Shown one piece after another: positions 44,227 to 58,732 of a DNA stretch of 64,000 nucleotides (the first letter of the stretch is position 1; each line of letters begins with the position of its first letter). The position numbers and the translations under genes were made by a program. The stretch is from Luteibacter mycovicinus (lineage in GTDB: Bacteria > Pseudomonadota > Gammaproteobacteria > Xanthomonadales > Rhodanobacteraceae), in the NCBI RefSeq assembly GCF_000745235.1, contig NZ_JQNL01000001.1:4148001-4212000 (forward strand). Reading direction: 5' to 3'. The notes beneath the pieces were generated by a model. That model saw only the letters and a program-made list of their open reading frames with translations. It did not search any database and had not been told where the DNA came from.

Positions 44227-45300
44227 ATGAATCCCGCCATCGGCCTCGCCTGGAATCCCGCAGTGGGCATCCCGATGCTCTTCGTCGGCATCGTCGTGAT
44301 GGTGCTGCTCTGGCTGTTCGGTCAGCCGCGCAAGGAGCAGGGTCGCCGCAAGCCGGTGCCGGAGCAGCCCGAGCGTGCCCGCGAGCGCCGCGAACCGGTC
44401 TTCAGCGACGAGGACGGTGGCGTCGATGCGCGCGAGGCATACGACGAGCGGGACAACGTGTCCTTCAGTGCCCGCGACGAGCTGCGCGAGGACGACGCCA
44501 ACGACCCGCTGTTCAATCCGCGGCCGAAACAGGCCGAGCTCGATGTGGACCTGAGGGCGGAGCTGGAGCGCCTCGGCGCGTCGCTGGCCGGTGAGCGGAC
44601 GGCGTCCGCCGCGCCCGTGACGCCGGCGGCACCGGCGCCGGCGGCATCCGCGCCCGTGACGCGTCCCGCCCAGCGCACCGAGCCACGTTTCGATCTGGAC
44701 CTGCCGTTCAATCTCGACGACGAGCCGCGCGTTGCCGCGCCTGCGCCGGTCCCGGCCCCCGCGCCGGTGCCGGTGCGCCCCCCTGCGCAAGCTCCCGCAC
44801 CGGTGGCGAAGACCCCTCCGCGCTCGGATCTCGGCCGCCGCCCGCCGCACGCGCCGGTCGAGCGTATCGTCAGTCTGTACGTCGTCGCCCGCGAAGGCAC
44901 CCGGTTCAACGGTTCCGATCTCGTCGTGGCCGCTGAAAAGGCCGGCCTGGAGTTCGGCGACATGGGGATTTACCACCGGCTCGTCGACGGCCATCCGGAA
45001 CAGGGCCCGATTTTCAGCGTCGCCAACCTGACCAAGCCCGGCAACTTCGACATGGCGCGCATCGCCACCTTGCAGACCTCGGGTCTGTCGTTCTTCATGG
45101 CGCTGCCGGGTCCCGTGCCCGCGCTGGACGCCTGGGACGCGATGCTGCCCACCGCGCAGCGCCTGGGCGAGTTGCTCGACGGCCTGGTCCTGGACGAGGA
45201 GCGCAACGCGCTCGGCCGCCAGCGCATCGCACACATCCGCGACGAGCTGCGTGGCTGGGACCGCGGGCACGAAGGCGAAGAGATCAAGTTCGGCCAGTAA
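44227..45300 (+). CDS. zipA: Cell division protein ZipA
   Basis: A 357-residue protein with an N-terminal membrane anchor (GIPMLFVGIVVMVLLWLFG), a charged then Pro/Ala-rich linker (about 35-215), and the C-terminal FtsZ-binding domain (RIVSLYVVAREGTRFNGSDL, FGDMGIYHRLVDGHPEQGPI, TLQTSGLSFFMALPGP). ZipA tethers FtsZ to the inner membrane early in septation. The next start (GTG 45302) is one base after its stop. Confidence 0.94.
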   Translation: MNPAIGLAWNPAVGIPMLFVGIVVMVLLWLFGQPRKEQGRRKPVPEQPERARERREPVFSDEDGGVDAREAYDERDNVSFSARDELREDDANDPLFNPRPKQAELDVDLRAELERLGASLAGERTASAAPVTPAAPAPAASAPVTRPAQRTEPRFDLDLPFNLDDEPRVAAPAPVPAPAPVPVRPPAQAPAPVAKTPPRSDLGRRPPHAPVERIVSLYVVAREGTRFNGSDLVVAAEKAGLEFGDMGIYHRLVDGHPEQGPIFSVANLTKPGNFDMARIATLQTSGLSFFMALPGPVPALDAWDAMLPTAQRLGELLDGLVLDEERNALGRQRIAHIRDELRGWDRGHEGEEIKFGQ

Positions 45301-45301
45301 C

Positions 45302-45940
45302 GTGTACACGCCCCGAGCCTTCGCCGAAGATCGTCTGCCCGTCCTGCACGAGGCGATCCGGCGCCATCCGTTCGGCACGTTGGTGACGGCCGGCGAGGGC
45401 GGCATCGAAGCGAGTCACGTTCCTTTCGTGCTGGCGCCGGACGAGGGGCCCTACGGCACGCTCTACTGCCATGTGGCGCGCGGCAACGACCATGTGACAC
45501 GTCACGTCGGGGAGGCGCTGTCGATCTTCGCGGGTCCGCACGCCTACATCTCACCCAACGGGTATCCCGGCAAGGCTGAACACCACCGCGAAGTCCCGAC
45601 CTGGAACTACATCGCGGTGCACGTCTATGGGCACCCGGAGACGTTCACGGAGCCGACCTTGCTCCGTGCCTTGCTGGAGCGTCTGACCGCCCAGTCCGAA
45701 AAGGATGCTGCGCAGCCCTTGCCGTGGCAGGTAGGCGATGCCCCGGCCGAGTATCTGGCCGCCATGTACCGCGGCATCGTCGGTATCCGCATCGCCATCG
45801 ACCGCATCGAGGGCAAGTGGAAGCTGGGCCAGAATCGTACGGACGCCGATCGCACAGGAGCGGCGACGCTGCTTGCCGAGCGCCCCGGTGACAACGAACA
45901 GGCCATCGCGGCGGCGATGCTCGCCGCTCGAAACGTGTGA
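45302..45940 (+). CDS. PaiB-like FMN-binding negative regulator family protein
   Basis: A 212-residue protein beginning with a GTG (VYTPRAFAEDRLPVLHEAIR), with the split-barrel FMN-binding pattern HPFGTLVTAGEGGIEASHVP, SIFAGPHAYISPNGYPGK and the PaiB-specific PTWNYIAVHVYG. PaiB was named in Bacillus as a regulator of protease and sporulation genes; a role here is not known. Its frame is open into zipA, but the GTG right after zipA stop is the natural start. Confidence 0.85.
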   Translation: MYTPRAFAEDRLPVLHEAIRRHPFGTLVTAGEGGIEASHVPFVLAPDEGPYGTLYCHVARGNDHVTRHVGEALSIFAGPHAYISPNGYPGKAEHHREVPTWNYIAVHVYGHPETFTEPTLLRALLERLTAQSEKDAAQPLPWQVGDAPAEYLAAMYRGIVGIRIAIDRIEGKWKLGQNRTDADRTGAATLLAERPGDNEQAIAAAMLAARNV

Positions 45941-46075
45941 ATTAACGGCACCATATTCACGCTGCCGCAACACCCCTCTGCGTCACTGTGAAGCCTTCGC
46001 GTGTCCGGGTATTGGCACGATGCATACATCCTGCCCGGCATGCTTGTGTCCTTCCCCCAGAGGAATGCGATTCAC

Positions 46076-49000
46076 ATGTCGGAAAGCACGCGAGCGCCTT
46101 TCAGAATCTACTATCTGCATCCGCTGCTCGCCGGGCCGATGACCGCCTGGAATGCGTGGATCGAACACGCGGCATCGCTGGGTTTCCGGCAGCTGCTGGT
46201 GGCACCCCCTTTCGATGCTTCGGGTACCGGTGACGTTTTCGTTACGCGCGATTTCGACCGGCTGAACAGAGCGGTGGCGGAGGACGGCGATGCGGTCACC
46301 CGCCTGGCGCAGATCGCGAAGGCCTGCCGCAATCACCGCATGGAGCTGTGGCTGGACCTTTCTCTGGACGAGGTCGCCTCGGATGCGCCGGTTCGCCAGG
46401 AGCATCCGGAATGGTTTCGCGCGGTTGCCGCGCAGCACGGCACGCCAGATCCACGCTGGACCCCCGCGGAGAGCGACAGCGTCCGCTGGCGCCTCAACGA
46501 CCCCGAGGTTGCCGAAGCGGCCACGCAATGGTGGGTCGATCGTCTGCATCGCTGGACCGCCGCGGGCGTCGAAGGCTTTCGCGTCGTGCACCCGCAGCGG
46601 CTGCGCGCGTCGCGCTGGAAGAGCCTGATCGATGCGGTGCGCAACACGCACGCCGATGCGTCGCAGGCCGCGTTCCTCGCCTGGACGCCCGGGCTTTCCG
46701 CTGACGATCTCGCCAACCTGAAAGGTGCCGGATTTGACGCGGTCGTTTCGTCGGCCAACTGGTGGGACTTTCGTGCGCCGTGGTTCGCTGAAGAAGCCGC
46801 GCGTCTCGCCACCGTCGCGCCGGCGCTGGCTTGCGTGGAGGAGCCCTTCGCGAAGCGGCTCGGCGATGAACTGGGCGAGGAGAACCAGCTCGAGCACGCC
46901 TATCAGCGGGCGATCGCGTTCGCGGCGACATCGCCCGGGGGCTGGATGATGCCGGTCGGTTTCGAGTTTGCCCAGCACGATGCGCTGGATCCGCGACGTG
47001 GCCTTGCGGTGACGCCCGCCGCGCTCGCCACAAATGCCGCCCTCGACCTGACGGCGACGATCCGTGCCGCCAACGCGGCCGTGGGTGACGATGTGCCGGC
47101 GGCCCCCCTGATCACGACGGGCCGCGACGTCGCCGTGTTCCTGACGGTCGATGGACCCGACGCGCGAAAGGCCTCCAGTGCCACCCTGACCCTGGTCAAC
47201 GCGTCGCTGGACCGTGACGCACCGGTCGGTGCCGCGCAGGCGCTGGCGGGCGCGGCCGCGCACTTCGCTCCCTGGGTCACGCCGGACGGACGCAAGGTGT
47301 TCGACCAGGGCGACGGGATGCTTCTGGCACCCGGCGCCGTCCTGACCCTCACCGGTGTGCCGTCCACGCCAGCTAAACGAAAGATGGGAGCGAGTGTGCA
47401 GAAGGAATTTCTACAGGCGGCCTCGCGTGCGCCTCGCGTCATGATCGAAGCCGTGCAGCCAACGGTGGACGCGGGCCGCTTTCCGGCCAAACGCGTCGTC
47501 GGTCAATCGGTGGAGGTGACGGCGGACATCTTCATGGACGGCCACGAGGTGCTGGCCGCACGCCTGCGTTACCGCGCACAGGACGAGCGGACATGGCGCG
47601 AAGTCGTCATGGAACCGGTGAACAACGACATTCATTCGGCGAGCTTCGTACCGACGCGTGTCGGCCGCTATGAGTTCCAGGTCGAAGCCTGGCATGACCG
47701 CTTCGCCAGCTATCACCACGAGATCGAGGTGAAGCACGCCGCCGGTGTCTCCCTTGCGCTGGAACTGGAAGAGGGACGCCTGCTCGTCGAAGCCCGGGCC
47801 AAAGATGCCGCTGGTCCCAGGGCGAAGGCCTTGCGTAACCTGGCGGCGGCACTCGGCAAGGCCGATGACGCACAGCGACTCGAGTTGCTGCTCGATGAGA
47901 CGACGGTGGCGCTCATGGCGGCGACCGATCCCCGGATCCGCTCCAGCGTCACCGACACGTATCTGCTCGAGGTGGATCGTCGCGAAGCGGTCTTCGCCAG
48001 CTGGTACGAACTGTTTCCGCGTTCGATGACCGATGACAAAGCCAGGCACGGGACCTTCCGCAATACCATCGCGCGGCTGCCGGCGATCCGCGACATGGGT
48101 TTCGACGTGCTCTACTTCCCGCCGATTCACCCGATCGGCACCGCGTTCCGCAAAGGTCCCAACAACACGCTGACGCCCGGTCCCGATGACCCGGGCAGTC
48201 CGTATGCGATCGGCTCGCCGGACGGCGGCCATAACGCCATCCATCCGCAACTGGGCACCCTCGAGGACTTCCGCGCGCTGCGTGATGCCGCGCACGAACA
48301 CGGGCTCGAGCTGGCACTGGACTTCGCCATCCAGTGCTCGCAGGACCACCCCTGGCTGAAGGAACATCCGGAGTGGTTCGACTGGCGTCCGGACGGCAGC
48401 ATCAAATACGCCGAGAACCCGCCCAAGAAATACCAGGACATCGTCAATGTCGATTTCTATGCCGACGGCGCGATCCCCTCGCTCTGGCAGGCGTTGTGCG
48501 ACTCCGTCCTGTTCTGGGCCGCGGAAGGCGTGCGCACCTTCCGTGTCGATAACCCCCATACCAAGCCTTTCCCGTTCTGGGAATGGATGATCGCCCGCGT
48601 GCGGGCAAAGTACCCGGATACGCTGTTCCTTTCGGAGGCATTCACCCGACCCAAGCCGATGTATCGCCTGGCCAAGGTCGGCTTCAGCCAGTCGTACACG
48701 TATTTCACCTGGCGCAACTCGAAGCAGGAGTTCATCGACTACCTGACCGAGTTGACGACGACGGCACCGAAAGACTTCTTCCGGCCCAACTTTTTCGTCA
48801 ATACACCGGACATCAACCCGTACTTCCTGCAGACCTCGGGGCGCCCGGGTTTCCTGATCCGCGCCGCGCTGGCGACGACGCTGTCCGGCCTCTGGGGTAT
48901 GTACTCGGGCTTCGAGATCTGCGAGTCCGCGCCGATGCCCGGCAAGGAGGAGTACCTCGATTCCGAGAAGTACGAGATCCGCATCCGCGATTTCAACGCC

Positions 49001-49357
49001 CCCGGAAACATCGTTGCGGAAATCACACAGCTCAACCACATCCGGCGCGCGCACCCGGCGCTGCAGTCCCACCTCGGACTGCGCTTCCTGCCGGCCAGCA
49101 ACGATCAGGTCCTTTTCTTCGAGAAGCGTTCCGGTGACGATCTCGTGCTTGTCGCGATAAGCATGGACCCGCACAACGCCCAGTCCGCGGACCTCACGCT
49201 GCCGCTCGGCGACTGGGGCCTGAGCGACGACGCCGCGATCGACGTACACGACCTTCTGCATACCCAACCCATCGCCTGGCGCGGTGCCCGTCAGAACGTA
49301 TGGCTCGGCCTCGGCCAGCCCTACGCGATCTGGCACGTCCGTCTCCCTGGAGTCTGA
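46076..49357 (+). CDS. glgE: Alpha-1,4-glucan:maltose-1-phosphate maltosyltransferase GlgE with N-terminal GH13-like domain
   Basis: A 1093-residue protein. Residues about 1-440 look like a second amylase-type barrel (YYLHPLLAGPMTAWNAWIEH, VEGFRVVHPQRLRASRWKSL) in which the catalytic aspartate of the fourth strand is His. From about 455 the GlgE family sequence begins (APRVMIEAVQPTVDAGRFPA). Catalytic residues are Asp825 in FRVDNPHTKPFPFWEW and Glu854 in LFLSEAFTRPKPM, with NTPDINPYFLQTSGRP further on. GlgE extends glucans with maltose 1-phosphate. ATG 46076 follows AGAGG; earlier in-frame ATGs at 46001 and 46040 lack such a site. First gene of the operon; treS-mak starts three bases after its stop. 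Confidence 0.93.
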   Translation: MSESTRAPFRIYYLHPLLAGPMTAWNAWIEHAASLGFRQLLVAPPFDASGTGDVFVTRDFDRLNRAVAEDGDAVTRLAQIAKACRNHRMELWLDLSLDEVASDAPVRQEHPEWFRAVAAQHGTPDPRWTPAESDSVRWRLNDPEVAEAATQWWVDRLHRWTAAGVEGFRVVHPQRLRASRWKSLIDAVRNTHADASQAAFLAWTPGLSADDLANLKGAGFDAVVSSANWWDFRAPWFAEEAARLATVAPALACVEEPFAKRLGDELGEENQLEHAYQRAIAFAATSPGGWMMPVGFEFAQHDALDPRRGLAVTPAALATNAALDLTATIRAANAAVGDDVPAAPLITTGRDVAVFLTVDGPDARKASSATLTLVNASLDRDAPVGAAQALAGAAAHFAPWVTPDGRKVFDQGDGMLLAPGAVLTLTGVPSTPAKRKMGASVQKEFLQAASRAPRVMIEAVQPTVDAGRFPAKRVVGQSVEVTADIFMDGHEVLAARLRYRAQDERTWREVVMEPVNNDIHSASFVPTRVGRYEFQVEAWHDRFASYHHEIEVKHAAGVSLALELEEGRLLVEARAKDAAGPRAKALRNLAAALGKADDAQRLELLLDETTVALMAATDPRIRSSVTDTYLLEVDRREAVFASWYELFPRSMTDDKARHGTFRNTIARLPAIRDMGFDVLYFPPIHPIGTAFRKGPNNTLTPGPDDPGSPYAIGSPDGGHNAIHPQLGTLEDFRALRDAAHEHGLELALDFAIQCSQDHPWLKEHPEWFDWRPDGSIKYAENPPKKYQDIVNVDFYADGAIPSLWQALCDSVLFWAAEGVRTFRVDNPHTKPFPFWEWMIARVRAKYPDTLFLSEAFTRPKPMYRLAKVGFSQSYTYFTWRNSKQEFIDYLTELTTTAPKDFFRPNFFVNTPDINPYFLQTSGRPGFLIRAALATTLSGLWGMYSGFEICESAPMPGKEEYLDSEKYEIRIRDFNAPGNIVAEITQLNHIRRAHPALQSHLGLRFLPASNDQVLFFEKRSGDDLVLVAISMDPHNAQSADLTLPLGDWGLSDDAAIDVHDLLHTQPIAWRGARQNVWLGLGQPYAIWHVRLPGV

Positions 49358-49360
49358 TCC

Positions 49361-54861
<5,501 letters not shown>

Positions 54862-54872
54862 CGAGGAATCCG

Positions 54873-56981
54873 ATGCCCGCACTTCCCGAGCGCATGCAGT
54901 CCGGTACGCCGCATCCCCTTGGCGCCACCTGCGACGGCATGGGAACGAATTTCGCGGTGTTCTCCGCCCATGCGGAGCGCATCGAACTGTGTCTCTTCGA
55001 TCCGTCCGGTAAACGCGAGATCGCGCGATACGACCTCCCCGAATGCACCGATGAGGTGTTTCATGGCTACCTGCCACGTGTACGTGGCGGGACGCTTTAC
55101 GGTTTCCGGGCTTATGGGCCGTACGAGCCGGAAGAGGGACACCGGTTCAATCCGAACAAGCTATTGCTGGATCCTTACGCCCGTCTGCTCCACGGACAGG
55201 TTCGCTGGTCCGATGCGCTTCACGGCTACCGTGTGTCCTCGCCACGTGCGGACCTTTCGTTCGATCGTCGCGACAGCGCCGCGGCGATGCCCAAGGCGGT
55301 CGTGGTCGACGAACCGATGCACTGGACGCAGAACAACCGTCCGCATACCCCCTGGAATGAGACGGTCATTTACGAGACCCATCTCAAGGGGATAACGCGA
55401 ACGCTCAAGCGTATCCGGCCGCACGAGCGAGGCACCTTCATCGCGCTGGCCGATCCTTACGTCATCGACTATCTGGTCAAGCTGGGGATCACGGCCGTCG
55501 AACTGCTGCCCGTGCATGCGTTTCTCCAGGACCGGCGCCTCGCCGAGATGAAACTGCGCAATTACTGGGGCTACAACACGCTGTCGTTCTTCGCTCCGGA
55601 ACCGGCGTATCTTGCTGAAGGTGCGCTCAACGAGATCCGTGCCGCGGTGCAGGCGTTGCATGCGGCGGGCATCGAAGTGATCCTGGATGTGGTCTACAAC
55701 CACACCTGCGAGGGCAGCGAACTGGGCACCACCATGTCCTTCCGGGGCCTGGACAACAAGAGCTACTACCGGCTGATGGCGGACAACCCGCGTTACTGCA
55801 TCAACGACACCGGTACCGGCAATACGGTCAATACGGCACACCCGCGCGTGCTGCAGATGGTGATGGATTCACTGCGCTACTGGGTCCAGACCTTTCATGT
55901 GGACGGCTTCCGCTTCGATCTCGGCGTCAGTCTCGGACGCGAAGAGCATGGGTTCGACCCCTGTTGCGGCCTGTTCGATGCCATGCGGCAGGATCCGGTG
56001 CTGGCCAACGTCAAACTTATTTCAGAGCCGTGGGACATCGGTCCAGGCGGTTACCAGCTGGGCAATCATCCGCCGGGATTTGCCGAGTGGAACGGCAAGT
56101 TCCGTGACGATATCCGGAAGTTCTGGAAAGGCGACTCGAACATGCGCGGTGCGCTTGCGGGTCGGCTTCAGGCGTCCGGCGAGCTCTTCGACCACCAGAA
56201 GCGCAAGCCGTGGGCATCGGTCAATTTCATCACGGCGCACGACGGTTTCACGCTGGAAGACCTGGTCAGTTACAACGACAAGCACAACGATGCCAACGGC
56301 GAAGAAAACCGTGACGGTGGCAACGACAACGAAAGCTACAACCACGGTGTCGAAGGGCCGAGCGACGATCCCGCCATCCGCGCCCAGCGCGACCGGCAAA
56401 AGCGCGCGATGCTGGCGACGATGTTCTTCTCGCACGGCACGCCGATGCTGCTCGGTGGCGACGAGTTCGGTCGCACGCAGAGCGGCAACAACAATGCCTA
56501 TTGCCAGGACAACGAGTTGTCCTGGTACGACTGGAAGCTGGCCAGCTCGGATCCGGGTCGCGAGTTGTCCGAATTCGTTTCCCGCCTGATACGCCTGCGC
56601 GAACAACACCCCACCTTGCGGGCCGCGCACTTCCTGCGGGGCGACAAGGAGGTCGCGCCCGGCATGCGCGAGGTGGTGTGGTTCGACGAGAGCGGTGCCG
56701 AAATGACACTGGAGACCTGGGGTTATACCGAAGGGCGCCTGCTGGCCCTGCGGCGCGCCCAGGCGTACGGAGAGAAACGAGCCGACGTGACGCTGATTCT
56801 GATCAATGCCACGCCTGAGACGCATGTCTTCCACCTTCCGCAGCCCGCCGCCAACTGGCGCCTGCGTTGCAACACTGCCGCGCCCCTGGCGCCGGAGCTA
56901 CCGTGGACCGAGCCGACGATCGAAGTGGAGGGACGGAGCGTCCTGTTGCTGGCAGCGACAGTGCGGACCGAACCCGCGTGA
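54873..56981 (+). CDS. glgX: Glycogen debranching enzyme GlgX
   Basis: A 702-residue isoamylase-type GH13 enzyme that removes alpha-1,6 branches to free linear chains. CBM48 (HPLGATCDGMGTNFAVFSAH), catalytic Asp349 in GFRFDLGVSLGREEHG and Glu385 in LISEPWDIGPGGYQ are visible. ATG 54873 follows ACGAGG and lies 11 bases after glgB. The linear products feed TreY. Its stop overlaps treZ (GTGA). Confidence 0.95.
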   Translation: MPALPERMQSGTPHPLGATCDGMGTNFAVFSAHAERIELCLFDPSGKREIARYDLPECTDEVFHGYLPRVRGGTLYGFRAYGPYEPEEGHRFNPNKLLLDPYARLLHGQVRWSDALHGYRVSSPRADLSFDRRDSAAAMPKAVVVDEPMHWTQNNRPHTPWNETVIYETHLKGITRTLKRIRPHERGTFIALADPYVIDYLVKLGITAVELLPVHAFLQDRRLAEMKLRNYWGYNTLSFFAPEPAYLAEGALNEIRAAVQALHAAGIEVILDVVYNHTCEGSELGTTMSFRGLDNKSYYRLMADNPRYCINDTGTGNTVNTAHPRVLQMVMDSLRYWVQTFHVDGFRFDLGVSLGREEHGFDPCCGLFDAMRQDPVLANVKLISEPWDIGPGGYQLGNHPPGFAEWNGKFRDDIRKFWKGDSNMRGALAGRLQASGELFDHQKRKPWASVNFITAHDGFTLEDLVSYNDKHNDANGEENRDGGNDNESYNHGVEGPSDDPAIRAQRDRQKRAMLATMFFSHGTPMLLGGDEFGRTQSGNNNAYCQDNELSWYDWKLASSDPGRELSEFVSRLIRLREQHPTLRAAHFLRGDKEVAPGMREVVWFDESGAEMTLETWGYTEGRLLALRRAQAYGEKRADVTLILINATPETHVFHLPQPAANWRLRCNTAAPLAPELPWTEPTIEVEGRSVLLLAATVRTEPA

Positions 56982-58729
56982 GCGCGCGTTACGTACATGC
57001 CATGCCTTATGGCGTGAAGCCGTTGGGCGAGGGCAAGGCGCGCTTCCGTCTGTGGGCACCCGATGTCGACAGCGTGTCGATCGAGTGCGATACCGGGCAC
57101 ACGTCGACGATGCGTGCGCTGGACGATGGCTGGTTCGAATGCATCTGCCCCGCGGAGATTGGATCGGGCTACCGCTTTCGTCTGCCGGATGGCACAGCGG
57201 TACCCGACCCCGCGTCGCGCCGGCAGCGAGGCGGCGATGTGCACGGCTTCAGTGTAGTGACCGATCCGCAGGCCTTCGAGTGGCGGAACGGCGCCTGGCA
57301 GGGGCGTCCCTGGCAGGACACCGTGATCTACGAATTGCATGTCGGTGCGCTGGGCGGCTATCACGGTGTGGAAATGGTGCTGCCGCATCTCGCCTCGCTG
57401 GGCATCACCGCCGTGGAGCTCATGCCGATCGCCGAATTCCCCGGTGAGCGGAACTGGGGATACGACGGCGTCCTCCCGTATGCCCCGACGGACGCGTTCG
57501 GCTCACCCGAAGACCTCAAGTCGCTGATCGACACAGCGCACGGCCTCGGCCTGATGGTGTTTCTCGATGTCGTCTACAACCATTTCGGTCCCGACGGCAA
57601 TTATCTGGGCGCCTACGCATCACCGTTTTTCGATGGCTCCGTACATACTCCCTGGGGCGCGGCGATCGGCGTATCCACGCCGCAGGTCGGCGACTTCTTC
57701 GTGCACAATGCGCTTTACTGGCTCGAGGAATTCCGCTTCGACGGCTTGCGCTTCGACGCGGTGCACGCGATAGGCAATCCCGGTTGGCTGGGCTCGCTCG
57801 CGGCGCGCGTGCACGGCGCCATGGGACCGGACCGTCATGTGCACCTGATTCTGGAGAACGAGGCGAACCAGGCCAGCCTTCTCGGCAGGGGACGCTTCGA
57901 TGCGCAATGGAACGACGACTTTCACAATGCCCTGCACGTGCTGCTGACGGGTGAGGCCGAGGGTTACTACGCGCACTACGAAGCGCCGATGCCCAAGCTT
58001 CTGCGCAGCCTGCAGGAGGGTTTCGTTTTTCAGGGCGAGCCGATGGGCGGCAAGCGTCGCGGCGAATCGAGCGCTCATCTGCCGCCGTCGCGCTTCGTCA
58101 ACTTCCTGCAGAATCACGACCAGGTGGGCAACCGTGCGTTCGGCGACCGCCTGACGACGCTGATTGACGCCGAGACGATGGAGGCCGCGCTGGCCCTCCT
58201 GCTGCTTGCGCCTTTCGTCCCTATGCTGTTCATGGGAGAGGAGTGGGCCAGCCGCACGCCGTTTCTCTTCTTCACCGATTTCCAGGATGAGGACCTTCGC
58301 AAGGCGGTGCGCGACGGTCGGCGTCGCGAGTTCGAGGCATTCACGAGCTTCGGCGGCGAGGAGATTCCCGATCCGAATGACTACGACACGTTCACCGCGT
58401 CCATTCCCAGCCGTGAGGAAGGAGCGGGTGAAGCGCGCCGACAACTGGTTCGCGAACTGATCGCCCAGCGGCACAAGCACGTCGCTCCGCACATAGGCGA
58501 TGCCAGGGCGGCGGGAGCGGAGGCAGTCGGCGACCGCGCCTTTACCGCCGCATGGAAACTGGGACCGGCGACGCTTACCTTGTACGTCAACCTCGGCGAC
58601 GCCGACGTCACGATCCAGCGGCCACCATCGGCGTCCGCGGCATGGCTCCATGGCGATGCCGCGGATATCGCTTCCGTTTCGCGCGGCCTGCTTCCCGCTC
58701 GCCGTACCGTCGCCTGCCTGGAGTCCTGA
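56978..58729 (+). CDS. treZ: Malto-oligosyltrehalose trehalohydrolase TreZ
   Basis: A 583-residue GH13 enzyme that releases trehalose from malto-oligosyltrehalose. It has the family barrel with Asp260 in GLRFDAVHAIGN and Glu293 in HLILENEANQASLLG, plus VNFLQNHDQVGNRAFGDRL. GTG 56978 overlaps the glgX stop, matching the style of the operon; ATG 57002 (MPYGVKPLGEGKARFRLWAP) is an alternative start. It works with TreY at the end of the operon. Confidence 0.94.
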   Translation: MSARYVHAMPYGVKPLGEGKARFRLWAPDVDSVSIECDTGHTSTMRALDDGWFECICPAEIGSGYRFRLPDGTAVPDPASRRQRGGDVHGFSVVTDPQAFEWRNGAWQGRPWQDTVIYELHVGALGGYHGVEMVLPHLASLGITAVELMPIAEFPGERNWGYDGVLPYAPTDAFGSPEDLKSLIDTAHGLGLMVFLDVVYNHFGPDGNYLGAYASPFFDGSVHTPWGAAIGVSTPQVGDFFVHNALYWLEEFRFDGLRFDAVHAIGNPGWLGSLAARVHGAMGPDRHVHLILENEANQASLLGRGRFDAQWNDDFHNALHVLLTGEAEGYYAHYEAPMPKLLRSLQEGFVFQGEPMGGKRRGESSAHLPPSRFVNFLQNHDQVGNRAFGDRLTTLIDAETMEAALALLLLAPFVPMLFMGEEWASRTPFLFFTDFQDEDLRKAVRDGRRREFEAFTSFGGEEIPDPNDYDTFTASIPSREEGAGEARRQLVRELIAQRHKHVAPHIGDARAAGAEAVGDRAFTAAWKLGPATLTLYVNLGDADVTIQRPPSASAAWLHGDAADIASVSRGLLPARRTVACLES

Positions 58730-58732
58730 GCC

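Noticed and set aside
46013..46024. TGGCACG ahead of glgE, resembling half of a sigma-54 promoter
   Set aside because: The -12 part (TTGCA) is missing at the right spacing, so the match is probably chance.
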